A stretch of DNA of 64,000 bases from Capsaspora owczarzaki ATCC 30864 (Eukaryota > Opisthokonta > Filasterea), in assembly GCF_000151315.2 (NCBI RefSeq), contig NW_011887305.1, positions 142,225-206,224 on the forward strand, read 5' to 3'. The position numbers and the translations under genes are program-made. Positions 32,555 to 43,067 of the stretch are shown piece after piece. How positions within the stretch are numbered: the first letter of the stretch is position 1; each line of letters begins with the position of its first letter. The notes beneath the pieces are model-generated. The model was not told the DNA's origin and searched no databases. It worked only from the letters and a program-made list of their open reading frames with translations.

Positions 32555-34694
32555 CTATTCAGGTGAATGCAGACGACAGTGCGAGCGACGGGGATCGGCA
32601 CCGTCGGAAATCTTGCGCGAGCACACGTCGCTGCCCATGGGAGTGAGTGCGACACAACGGCGCGCAGCCCCGGCTTCGGGTCGCCCGAGGACTGCTTTGA
32701 TGCACGAAGTCTTTTCATGCCGGGATTCGTCTTCGTCGTCGCCTTCAATGTCGACAAAGCCTGTGGAATCGGTTGCGGCGGTGAATCTTGCCCGAGTTGT
32801 CGGTACCCGCCGTTCGAGTCCATACCGCCCTGTAGCTGTTGTGGGCGAAGGCGCTTGATGAGATGCTTGAGCTTTGAGACGGCGAACGTCGAGACAGAGC
32901 AAGCCTGAACAGTACAACGGCAGCGAGTGTGAGAACCGCGAAAGTTCGTTCAGATTCAACAAACACGCTATCGTTCAGCACGACATGCAACATTATGACA
33001 TACCAGTCATCAAGGATACCACGACGATTGTGAGGTGTGGCAGACTCAGAGACGATCCAAGCCAGACTTGAGCGCTCACGTTCGATAGCAAGGAGAGGAG
33101 CAGAGTGACGCGGTACAGCTGGGGAACCCGCAAAAAGGACACGACCACACCAACAACGAGCAGGTACAGGGCGTGGAACACTAGGGTGGAAATCGTCCGC
33201 AGTTGGGTGTTGCTGTCCGTCACTTCGTGGCCCAACCAGTCCATGCGCACACTAAACACATCGGCCAGAAAGCGGATGGTGGAATTGATGCGGCCCAAAT
33301 CGCTCAACGTGGAGTGATAGTACCCCTCGGCCTCCGAACGGTGCAGGGCAATCTGTTGCCTTGCGTCTTCGATCTTGGTCCACAGTTCGCCTGCGTTCAT
33401 GTGGATGTGATCGATTTCAGACATGACTTGGCTGAAACGGCTTTGTGCGTCCTGGTGGTGCGCTCGCAGTTGCCGCGATGTGTCTCCTATCCAAGTTCGT
33501 GCGGATTGTGCACCAAAAAAGTGAATCATCGAGCAAGCCAAGCAGCACAGCCATCATTGTTTGCAGATTCAACGTGCGTACCGATAGCAACAGAAATGGA
33601 CTCGCTCATTCGTTGCAGCTCTTGCTGGCCTCGCTCGAGCATTTTAATGTTGGCATCGAGCGAGTCTCCAAGCTGCCGCTGCTCGTCAAGAAGACGGAGT
33701 TGCTTGTCGAGCATGAGTTGCTGGCCCTCGCTCAATTGCACTTGGCCCTGTTGAAGCTCATCCACTGCGGATTTGGTGTTCTTCCAAAGAGCTTGCTGCT
33801 CGTCGCGGAGCCCACGCAGCGATCGGAGCTGCTCGCCAGCAGAACGGCTGAGCTTGTTGATGGTCTGCTCAGTTTGGCGGCGGTACAATTGGCTTTGAAC
33901 GGAGAAGCAGACTTGGCGTGCTCGGTTGCTGATAATGTGGTACGTATTCCATGTCGTGGCGTCCATGTCACGAGTACAATCGGCCAAGCGCTGCAGGAAG
34001 AGGGGCAAGCATAAATTGATGGGTCAGCACGAGAGAAAACAATACAAATTACAACCCGCCAAGTGCCTTCCCACAGACACTCAACTACGACCTACCATCT
34101 CATTCGTGCAAGGATAGGTCTGGCGCTGCTCGCGAACGGCTTGACAGTTGTAGAGCTGGACGGCAACGCGCGACATGCTTTCTTCGTCCATGTCGCTGCA
34201 CCGCTGCCGCAAATCTGAAATGACTCGCTCGTGGCAAGCATCCAGCACGAGGCGCAGTACGTCTGCCGAGTTCATGTCGTTGTTCTCAGCGAGTTCGGCA
34301 GGCATCAGCTCGAACGTCACGGCGCGATTCGCGTCAAATTCATCAATGTCCGGGTGGAGGCGTCGTGGAGCACCTGCAATCAATCAACAACGGTCAAATA
34401 AAAATGGTCAGTGCTAGAGCTCCATTCGAGTGACAACTGCAAGTCAATTGTTCCAAGCCAAATTGTGCCAGAATTCTGCAGAATGGCCGGTCATCAGTGC
34501 GCCACGAGGAATGTTTTTTTGGCGCGAAACAGAGCAGTTTCCTTTTTGGGAATGATGACCTCATGTCGCTCACCTGAAACCGACGGTGCAGCGCTCGAGC
34601 CGAACGGCCACAGCCAAGCATCGGCAGTGGGAGGTATGCACAGCAGCATGCCGAGCCAAGCGACGGTGACCAGCAGTTGAAGCGAAACGGGCAT
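32555..34694 (-). CDS. KAR5/GEX1/Brambleberry-type nuclear fusion protein
   Basis: Five exons, 34574-34694, 34096-34373, 33582-33990, 33004-33486 and 32555-32904, give 546 residues in phase. A signal peptide (LLVTVAWLGMLLCIPPTADA) starts it. The luminal Cys-rich part has LDACHERVISDLRQRC, VQLYNCQAV and YPCTNEM. Then comes the family hallmark CTRDMDATTWNTYHIISNRAR with QVCFSVQSQLYRRQTEQTINKL. About 250 residues of coiled coil (LWKNTKSAVDELQQGQVQL...) precede two or three hydrophobic segments (ALYLLVVGVVVSFL and the following stretch) and a polar tail of about 100 residues. Known members (yeast Kar5, plant GEX1, zebrafish Brambleberry) sit in the nuclear envelope/ER and are needed for gamete nuclei to fuse. 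The last intron and tail are the least certain part. Confidence 0.85.
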
Positions 34695-35016
34695 TTTTTT
34701 GTTTTAGAATTGGTGAAAAAATCGTCGCAGAATCGATTTTCGCAGGAGATTGAAATTGGTTGATCAAAATCAGCGAGATGTTGATCTAACGGACGCAGGC
34801 AGATCAACCGGAGACGAACGAGAAGATGTGGAGATGTGCGAGTCAGAACGAGCTGGAAGAGCGAAGGAGTGAAAGAGAAAAGGAGAAAAAGAGGTAATCT
34901 GAAAAGTAATCCAGCTCGAAAGACGACTGAGCAAAGTGAAACAAAGCTTGTGACCGATCAAAAATATGTTAATGAAAAGAACTCTGCACACCACGAAACA
35001 AACGACAAAAACAAAA
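34695..35016. other. Intergenic spacer beside inverted-repeat arm B
   Basis: 322 bases of AT-rich sequence between the start of the karyogamy gene and the inner edge of arm B; nothing recognisable. Confidence 0.5.
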
Positions 35017-36683
35017 GCACAATCATGCAAACAATGGTGCAGTGTAACGCAGCGTCAACTCGTAGCCGAGGAAGACGGCGGCATGGCATGGGAAGGCACG
35101 GGCGATGGTTGGAGTGAGTCCGCGGAAGAATACGCCGAGGCCCTCTGCTCGATAACTGCGAACGGCGCAGTCAACCACGCCAGAGTAGGGTCGCGAGGAG
35201 CTGCCGGACGATGCGGCAACCAAAGCGCTGCTGGGTTGCGCCTGAATGCGCGACTTGATCACATCGATCGGATAGATGGGCACCCATGCCATGACGCCTG
35301 CAATACCGCCAGCAAGCGCAAGCAAGCCGGGGCTGAGGGTGGACACGTCTTGCCCTGGTTGGCAGAACGCGCGCTTGGCCATGTCGTAGGAGATAAAGTA
35401 CGCGCCATACGAGGGCACCTCTCGCAGTACTGTGGGGACAAATCCCTTGAAAAGCCCGCCCGAGATGCCCGCGGTGCGAACAAGCGAGAGCACGCAGTCC
35501 AGAGTGGACTTGAACGCCTTGCCGCCGCTGGCCTGCATCGAGACCTTGACGCGCTCGACCGGCGTGACGACAATTGTCGCCACGAGACCAGCGCTGCAGC
35601 TGGCAAGCGCATTCTCAAAGCCAGACAGTTTGACGGGCTGCTGCTGCTGCTGTGGCTGCTCGGAACCTGCCACGACGCCTTGCTTTCGCGCCAGAAGCCA
35701 TTGCGAAATGCCGCCGTACGAGCCAAAAACGACTGCCTTGACGCCTGCGACGCCTACGACGGGGGACAGCATGCCGCTGTACAGTGCAAGTGCCTGATGG
35801 AGCATGGATGTGAGTTTGCATGTCCTCGACATCCGAAATCGGAACCAACTCACACAAACAAAAGTCATTCACTTACACCTTCGCTCTTGATGATTTTGCG
35901 GAAGCAATCGACCATGCCCGTGTACAATGCCGAGCCAGGTGGCTGCGTTTGGATGCGCACCTTGACTGTATCGAACGGATACGAGGCCACAATGCCCATG
36001 ATGCCGCCGACTGTTCCGCCGAGCAAATGCTGTGCCGGTTTCGGAGCAGCTCGGGTTGCTGGGACTGATTTTGTCTGGAGGGTGATTTGCGGCTGCGGCA
36101 AAGCGGTGGACAATCTTGGTGTGGTCGGGTATGCTACTTTTGTGGAGGTGGTCGTGAATGCGAGGCCTGCAGCGGTGGTAGCCGCGACAGCAGCGGCAGC
36201 CAGGCGGATTGCGCGCGTGCGTCTTGTCTGAGCGAGTGTGACTGGGGTCATTGCGGCGGGCATGGTCTGAAGAGGGTCTGAGAAATATGCGAATCTGAGA
36301 ATGTGCATGGAATGAAGACAAGTGAGCGAAATGCAGCAGCAAAGTGCAGTCCAGTACAGTAGGAGAGGGAGGATTGGTGGAGATGGATGTTGAAACATGA
36401 GTTTTTCGCATTGAAGCGAGCTTTGTTGCAAAAGCGAGCAGAGTTTTGTCGACCATTCATTCATTCGTTCGTTCATTCATTCGTTCATTCGTTCATTCAT
36501 TCGAACAATGCATTTTCCGAATTGAATGAGAAATTGAAAAAAGTAAAGTCGAATTTTTTCGGGTTTTTAGGGTTTTTCGAATTTGACATTTGAGTGTGTT
36601 GAGATTGACAGGTGGAAGACTTCAGTCACCCGCGCTGGTTTTTTTTTTTTTTGCTTTTTGGTCTTTTGCTGTGATTGTGATTG
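35017..36683 (-). repeat. Inverted repeat, arm B (contains carrier copy B)
   Basis: Reverse complement of 1-1669. Both coding sequence and non-coding parts (intron, 5' flank, 6 bases of 3' flank) are matched, so the duplication was of DNA, not of an mRNA. Only three substitutions were found over roughly 1.57 kb. The outer edge, near the T-run at 36639-36652, is less well matched than the rest. Confidence 0.97.
35023..36263 (-). CDS. Mitochondrial carrier (SLC25 family), copy B
   Basis: Exons 35877-36263 and 35023-35793 (minus strand) give a 385-residue protein identical to copy A: the two coding differences seen are synonymous. It has the same three carrier signatures and leader. Both copies look intact, with intron, splice sites and about 350 bases of 5' flank kept, so both could be expressed and would double the dose. 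Flanks beyond the arms differ, so distal regulation may not be shared. Confidence 0.93.
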
Positions 36684-37774
36684 TGACTGTGGATTGTGCT
36701 GTTAAGAGTGTTGGAGGCCGGAGAGCGGGTGGGGGGTGGGGACAAAACCAGGGAAGCGTGAAGAGGGCGAATGGAGGCGACAAAGCGAGAGAAAAACCGC
36801 CAAAACGCCGACAAATCACCGTCGAGCCATTGCGCACTCTACAACCAGAATGAGCAGCACCTCCCCTATTGACTGAGTGACCGAGTGACTGAGTGACTGA
36901 GTGACTTGTAGCTGCAGTGCTGCTGAATTGCAGAGCGCTCTAAAGCGAAGACTGAAAAGCGGAGCAGACCAACAAAAGCGAACCCACTCAACCCACTCAA
37001 CGCTGCTCCCTTCAATGTCCACGGAACCGTGATTTGACGTTGTTTTTCGGTTCTCGGCTTTGTCTCGCTCGGATGATGTGAATAGCTTGTTGAGTGCAGG
37101 GTTTGTTGAAGAGCAGTGGAAATAGCTCAAGTCGAGGGTGGTCGAGAGCGAAAGAGACCGAAAGAACAACGTTGGCAGACAAAATAGGACGAAACAAAAC
37201 CACGCTCACCAAACAAACTCTGGTGAAAGATAATCGGGACTGAATCAGATCACACGGCGGGTACAGTAGTGTGTGTGTGTGTGTGGAAGAGCCCGCAAAG
37301 AGGTGTTTGCGTTGTGCTTCATGTTGCGAGCACTCGATGCGAGAAAGGCGTTCCATCGTTTGGTTCGGATGTGACAAAGCGGCGGCGCACACGCCAAGTG
37401 GCATCAAACCTCGAGCTCGCACTATGCGACACTATGGCACTTCCCCATGCCCGGAACTCTGTTACATGGCGGATTGCCACCCGCACAGTCCTTGGTTGCG
37501 TTTGCGCTTCGTCGTCTGTGTTTTCCAAACTTGATTCACGCTGATTGATTCTTGCTCATAAAGTTCTTGTCACTTTAGCAGCACTGTACAAACACCGCAA
37601 CGCTCAGATGCACCGAAATCGACAGTTCCGCCCAATCCAACACGAGATTCAACAGCTTGACGCAAGAACACAGTGGCAAGTACTGCGGCCAAAGTAGAAA
37701 GCCCCCACAACGAAAAAGGGGTTTGTGGTCTTTGCGGAACAAGCTGGCAAACCGCGCCCGACTCTCGGAGGATA
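36684..37774. other. Intergenic region outside arm B
   Basis: 1.09 kb with no supportable gene. It contains an octamer-like tandem of GAGTGACT (36871-36906) and a short GT run (37270-37283). Confidence 0.55.
36871..36906. repeat. Short tandem repeat, GAGTGACT unit
   Basis: About four and a half copies of an 8-base unit with one change. Confidence 0.8.
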
Positions 37775-38447
37775 TCAGCGGCGGGGAACACACGAGCGAT
37801 TGATCGTCCCGTTCGGCCTGCACTGCACGTACATGCAAGAGTTGCTGCCGTTGGTGTTTTCCCCGTTGCACTGGTAGCCTGCGTCGCAAATGAGTGTGGT
37901 GCCGTCCATCCGACCGTTCTCGACGAACTCGGGGCAGTACTCGAGAACCTGTGGTGCAGTCGGGTGACAGTCGAGGGGCTGAGCAACGCAGACGAGACGA
38001 GCGGCCATCCCTCCTCTCCCCCCCCCACCTCCTCTCCCTCCACACTCATCAAATCACACACTCATACACACACACTCATCCGCATCGCAACCGCACAGCT
38101 GCGACACCAAACAAACATACCGGCGCGCACAGGGGACAGAGCCCGCTGTACTCATCCGACGGCCGGCGCTCCGAGCCCTCGCAGCAAGGGTTGGTAATGT
38201 TCACGCAGTGCGTGCAGTAGAGTGTGTACTGCTCGATGCCGTGGGGACTGTGTGCCTTGTACACGCACGAGGTATAGCCAGCGGGGCACGGGTCGACGCT
38301 GTCGGCGCAGGTCGTCAGAGCCACATTGTAGAAGCTGATCGGGCTGCTCATCCGCGCATTGAAGCCGGCAGTCGCCACGCACGTGTCAGCGCTGCCACGA
38401 CCCGCGGCTGCCAGAAGAAGCGCGGCGGTGATGACGAGCGACCACAT
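37775..38447 (-). CDS. Small Cys-rich secreted protein, function unknown
   Basis: Two exons, 38121-38447 and 37775-37948, joined in phase, give 166 residues. A signal peptide (MWSLVITAALLLAAAGRGSA) is followed by a mature part with about 18 Cys, for example CADSVDPCPAGYTSC, LYCTHCVNITNPCCEG, GLCPLC, VLEYCPEF, DAGYQCNGEN and MYVQCRPNGTINRSC. Several N-glycosylation sequons (NIT, NGS, NGT) occur. I do not recognise the family; it has the look of a disulfide-rich extracellular protein. A hydrophobic stretch further down (about 37670-37720) might be a third exon coding a membrane anchor, but I found no convincing splice pair. Confidence 0.65.
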
Positions 38448-39704
38448 CCAAGAAACAGGAAAAAGCGCAAACGAAGAACGGGAGAGAAGGAAAGGGAAGG
38501 AAAGGGAAGAAAAAAGAGAAATAAACAGCGTTGTGTTTGTTCTGAGTGTTTTGATTGTTTTTGACATCGGGGGAAAAAGCCCTCCTGCTGCTGCACCACC
38601 AGCACGATACCCCACTTTGCTCGCCTCGACTCTTTTGAAATCCGTGGTTGGTATGTAGTCATTCGGCGATGAGCAAAAGTGGACCTTTCGCACGAGATTT
38701 TCAATCAAAACAGTCAACTCCTGCTTTGAGCCTCTGGCCGGCTTTGATCCGCTCGAATGCATGGAATGAAAATACAGCCAATCGCTTCAAGCGATGCAGG
38801 ATCAAGCGCAGGCGAAAATAAGGCGAACGAGTCTCATCGTCCGAGGACTTTGGTCATTCCAGGCCGCCGTTCCGGTTCAAGCGAATTTCAGCACCCACAC
38901 TGCAACGCTTTGAGTCTTCTGAAGCAGTTGTTCAACATGAACAGCTGCCCCTTGTCAAAGAGCCGCGACGGACTTCTAGCATGGACGAGAATCGCGTAGA
39001 TTTGAGAACCGTGCCTGTTTGTAGCATGATTGCTCTGATCTGACTGCGTAGTCACAGCCGTCGCCTTGCTATCTGTCTTCTCGGGTCGTCGTATGCATGT
39101 TTGTGCTTGCGGCGGTGGTTTGGCGGCCTCTCGTCATCGATTTTGCGATTTCAAAATTCTCGCGGCACAAGTTCACTTTTCGAAAAATTATAAACCAGCA
39201 ACCAAAAAACGCAAAAGTGCCGCCTCCGACTGACTCGGAGTGAAGCAACCGAGTTCCACCAACGAAACTGCAGCAACGTGGTGCGCGATCAACTGCTCAC
39301 TAAAACGATCCAGAAATCGTCACAAGATCAGCAGCACCTCAACAGGCATTTCACAAATCTCGCGTGCGGTTTTCAAACCGGTTCTCCAACTTACCACTGC
39401 ACGATGCCGTCCTCTCCTTGGCAAAAAACACTCAACAGTAATATTTCCAGTCTTTTCCATCCATCGGGACGGCGACAAGTGGACTTGGCTGATCGCTGTC
39501 CATCTCGAACTTGACGCATTTGACGGCGACGTTGATCACTCTGACACCTGGAAACGCGCGCATCTTCCCCGCGTCTTCCATGTACAACGATACCAAAGTA
39601 CGGTACTGATCATCCTATTCAACCGGAACGGTCATTCTACCAGTCGTTCTTGCAGGAGTAACTTTTGCAAAGTGCTTCTCAGTCGCGCGAACCAAGCCTC
39701 AGCA
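38448..39704. other. Divergent intergenic region upstream of MSH1
   Basis: 1.26 kb between divergent genes. It holds a TATAAA at 39189-39194, about 510 bases before the MSH1 ATG. The MSH1 reading frame is open from 39240, so the true start could be earlier. No other gene seen. Confidence 0.5.
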
Positions 39705-42700
39705 ATGCTCCGCTTTGCCAGCGCCGTGGGTCACGGGCGACCACCACTGCCACGGATCCCGAGCAATGGCCTTGCGACTCGCACATCTACGCCAACCGCC
39801 AGCGGCGCCCGGGCGTGTGGAGCGCTGCACGCTGAGCCTGCGCACCGATGCGAATCCGCCTTCGCCAAGACAGCTCAAGCTCAGCGCCCAGCCAGCCGCC
39901 GATGGCTGCACACATCTGCTGCCATGACTGCATCACTCCTCAGCCACACTGGCACAAGCACCCGGGCGCGCACTGCAGGCCAGGTCCCCATCCCGCTGGG
40001 TTGCGGCTCCACTCAAGCCCCACCCTCGACGACGGCACCCTTCCCGCTGACCTCAACCCCGATACGACCTGCTACAACATCCAGTACTAGCAGCACCAGT
40101 AATCCTGGCTCGCTGGGAGTCATGCAAGTTTACAACACCATCAAGAGCCGGTACTCGCAACCAGACCAGATTGTCCTCTTCCAGTTTGGCAAGTTCTTCG
40201 AGCTCTACGGACAGGACGCCGAGACAGGAGCATCGACGCTCAACATACAGCTCACGTCCAAAGACGGCCTCAAGTTTGCAGGATTCCCGGCGGCAAACTC
40301 GCTCAATCGGATTGCCCAGCTCGTCAAGGCTGGATTCACTGTGGTTGAGGTCTGTGAGATTGAAGGCTTGGAGCAAGGGGGTCTCAAATACCGTGCAGTC
40401 ACGCGGATTATCAGTCGCGGCAACCAGATCGATCTCATCGACAGCGATGCTGAAAACAATGTCGTGTACTTGCACGGAGCGTCGTCGTCGACATCCAATC
40501 GAATCGGCGTTGTCTGGAGCGATCTGTCCACTGCCGAGCTCTACGCCGGAAGCATTTCGCCAAGCAGGCTGCCCGAGCTACTATCGTCGCTTCGGCCGGT
40601 CGAGCTCGTTGTCGAGAACGCAGCGTTGAAAGATCTGGTTCGCCAGGTCTACGGAGACCAGGACGTTCCTGTCTCGGTGAACGCGCCTCCGCCACCACCC
40701 TTCGACCACGACAGGCTGTTTGACGTCAAGAGAGTGGATGGCGCACAACCATTCCAGCCCGAACCACTCTTGTCGCCTGCGTCCAAGCTGGACATTCTCA
40801 ACCTTCCGCTGTTGCACCAGTTCATGAACGCGGCCGCTGCAGTACCAGCCGTCACTGCACTGGAAGCCAACGCCATCAATGGCATGCTTGCGTGGCTCGA
40901 GTCCAGATACCCCATGCCGACACACCGCATCAAGCTCCTTGGTTTGCACCACCGCCCGGCCCTGGACCAAGATCCCTCGCAGCACCGCGCTCTACACCAT
41001 CAACCCATGCAAGTGGATCCCGTTAGCTGCGCGGCTCTGGAGCTGTTTGAACCGGTTCCAGGCAACGCCGCCTCCTCCACTCTGTTTGCGACCATCAAGC
41101 ACACACAGACGTCGATGGGAGGTCGATTGCTGCGACGGTCGCTCATGGAGCCCCTGACCGACATTGAGCTCATTCGCAAGCGGCAAGACCACACTGCCTT
41201 CTTTATGTTTGACGAACCGCGTCGCAACCGCGTTCGATCCACGTTTGGCGGCATCAAGGATGTTCCACGCACGCTGGGCAGCATTTTCCGGCACGGCGTG
41301 AAGACCTGGCGGTTTGCGAATCACGTTGCAGACCTCATCGACTCGCTCGCGGCTGCTGCGGGCGTTGCGACCACCATTCGTGAGCAGTTTTCGTTGCCCA
41401 ATAGTCCCACGCTGGACGCCGAGCTGCTCAAGCCGCTCGAGGATGCGCGTGTTCAAGCCCTGTGCAAGTATTTGTCAACGTACGTTGGACTGGCTGAGAC
41501 AGCGACTGCATCGCTTGCTGCTGCTGCTGCTACGACGTCTGCAACCTCAGCGCCTGGCGCGTCGACAAAGAAATCATCCTCTTCAAGCAAGCGCAAGAAA
41601 GCCTCGTCACCAGCCAACGCCGCAGTCCCTGCCGTGCCCGTCGCTGCTGGCAACGCCGATCTCGCCATGGATGAACCGCAAGATCCTGACGACGAGGAGC
41701 GACCCCGCTATGTCTTGGTGTCGCAGCGCATCCAGGAACTGCACTCGAAGCGAGCCTCGTACCTTGAGGACTTGAACCAACTCGTCCAGGGCTACTCGAC
41801 CATCGATCGCGGCATGACACCTGCCATGCTGGTCGACGCGCGCGACGGCTGCCTGATTGTCAGCGAGTTTGCAACTCCAGACATTTTGAAGAGTTCGCCA
41901 GATCTCACCATTGTGCGCACCAGTGCCCGAGCACCGCGCGACGCCTTCTCTCCCCACGCTCGGCTCAACCCCGGAGTTAAGCGACCCGCTCTGAGCGGTC
42001 GCGTCAGTGTCCTATCTTCTCCTCGACTGCAAGAGTTCCGCCGCCAGCATGTTGAAATGGACGACGAAATGCTTCAAGCCCAGGAGCAGGTGCGGCAAGA
42101 CATTTGCAGCAGGATCCAAGCCGAAATCGCCGTGATCACGGCCGCAAGCGAGTCCATCTCGCAGATAGATGTAGCCATCTCGCACGCGCACACCGCCCAA
42201 CGATACGACTGGACACGCCCGACACTGGTCTCCGCGAGCGGTGTGCTTGACATTCGTGGCGGCTTCCACCCCGTCCTCGATGCGCTGCAGATGAAGGATT
42301 CCGCAACCGCCAACCAAGTGAGCTTTACGCCCAACGACTGCGTCATGTCCGTCGCCGAGCCTGCCCGCGGCGTCCAAGCTGCTCCGTCACCAAACAACAC
42401 GGCCCCTACGCGAGCTGCCCACTGCTGGATTATCACGGGCGCAAACATGGGTGGCAAGTCGACCTTTATGCGCCAGAACGCCCTCATTGTGCTCCTCGCG
42501 CAAATGGGCAGCCACGTTCCAGCGCTGTCAGCTACCATCGGCATTGTGGATCGGTTGTTTACGCGCGTGGGCGCCTCTGACAACCTGGTCAAGCACAAGT
42601 CGACGTTCATGGTCGAAATGTCCGAGACGGCTCGCATTTTGCGCGAGGCGACGAGCCGCTCGTTTGTGATTGTGGACGAGATTGGACGCGGCACGTCCAC

Positions 42701-43067
42701 GACGGACGGCGTTGCGCTGTCCTGGGCGGTGCTGTCGTATCTGCACACGAAAACGCGGTGCCGAATGCTGTTTGCCACGCACTTTCTCGAAGTCGCGCAA
42801 CGGTGCCAGGAGCACCCGCAGCTGCTCCGCAATGCGGCCTGTCACATGGTGCGCGTGCTTCACTCGACCGAGGGACAGCCCAGCTTTACCCATCAGATTG
42901 TTCCGGGCGTGGCGCTCCGTTCCTACGGCATTGAGGTGGCTGAGCTTGCGGGGCTTCCAGCTGCTGTTGTGGACGAGGCGCGCTGGATTGCCGGCCAACT
43001 CCAGCAAGAGCAGGAGGCACGCAAGGGCGTGTTTTCCACCCTGAGTGATCACCATGTCTCTGGGTAG
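39705..43067 (+). CDS. MSH1: Mitochondrial MutS homologue (MSH1)
   Basis: Single exon, 1,120 residues from the ATG at 39705. That start gives an Arg/Ala/Ser-rich leader poor in acidic residues (MLRFASAVGHGRPPLPR..., RRWLHTSAAM), a typical mitochondrial presequence. MutS domain I starts near residue 145: QIVLFQFGKFFELYGQDAE keeps the mismatch-wedge Phe-x-Glu, which MSH4 and MSH5 lack. Connector and core follow, with a low-complexity Ser/Lys insert near residue 620-650. The ATPase has Walker A GANMGGKST, the MutS signature DEIGRGTST and ATHFLE. It ends without a GIY-YIG domain. It should recognise mismatches in mitochondrial DNA, as yeast MSH1 does. Domain I plus the presequence favours MSH1 over the nuclear paralogues. 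Confidence 0.88.
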   Translation: MLRFASAVGHGRPPLPRIPSNGLATRTSTPTASGARACGALHAEPAHRCESAFAKTAQAQRPASRRWLHTSAAMTASLLSHTGTSTRARTAGQVPIPLGCGSTQAPPSTTAPFPLTSTPIRPATTSSTSSTSNPGSLGVMQVYNTIKSRYSQPDQIVLFQFGKFFELYGQDAETGASTLNIQLTSKDGLKFAGFPAANSLNRIAQLVKAGFTVVEVCEIEGLEQGGLKYRAVTRIISRGNQIDLIDSDAENNVVYLHGASSSTSNRIGVVWSDLSTAELYAGSISPSRLPELLSSLRPVELVVENAALKDLVRQVYGDQDVPVSVNAPPPPPFDHDRLFDVKRVDGAQPFQPEPLLSPASKLDILNLPLLHQFMNAAAAVPAVTALEANAINGMLAWLESRYPMPTHRIKLLGLHHRPALDQDPSQHRALHHQPMQVDPVSCAALELFEPVPGNAASSTLFATIKHTQTSMGGRLLRRSLMEPLTDIELIRKRQDHTAFFMFDEPRRNRVRSTFGGIKDVPRTLGSIFRHGVKTWRFANHVADLIDSLAAAAGVATTIREQFSLPNSPTLDAELLKPLEDARVQALCKYLSTYVGLAETATASLAAAAATTSATSAPGASTKKSSSSSKRKKASSPANAAVPAVPVAAGNADLAMDEPQDPDDEERPRYVLVSQRIQELHSKRASYLEDLNQLVQGYSTIDRGMTPAMLVDARDGCLIVSEFATPDILKSSPDLTIVRTSARAPRDAFSPHARLNPGVKRPALSGRVSVLSSPRLQEFRRQHVEMDDEMLQAQEQVRQDICSRIQAEIAVITAASESISQIDVAISHAHTAQRYDWTRPTLVSASGVLDIRGGFHPVLDALQMKDSATANQVSFTPNDCVMSVAEPARGVQAAPSPNNTAPTRAAHCWIITGANMGGKSTFMRQNALIVLLAQMGSHVPALSATIGIVDRLFTRVGASDNLVKHKSTFMVEMSETARILREATSRSFVIVDEIGRGTSTTDGVALSWAVLSYLHTKTRCRMLFATHFLEVAQRCQEHPQLLRNAACHMVRVLHSTEGQPSFTHQIVPGVALRSYGIEVAELAGLPAAVVDEARWIAGQLQQEQEARKGVFSTLSDHHVSG

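Noticed and set aside
33079-33084. Earlier splice donor (gtgagc, minus strand) for exon 4 of the karyogamy gene
   Set aside because: It would cut a hydrophobic segment and give an implausible Cys-run tail; the gtatgt donor at 33003 keeps phase and a clean C-terminus.
39705-43067. MSH4 or MSH5 identity for the MutS gene
   Set aside because: It has the mismatch-recognition domain I with FFE and a mitochondrial-type leader, which the meiotic paralogues lack.
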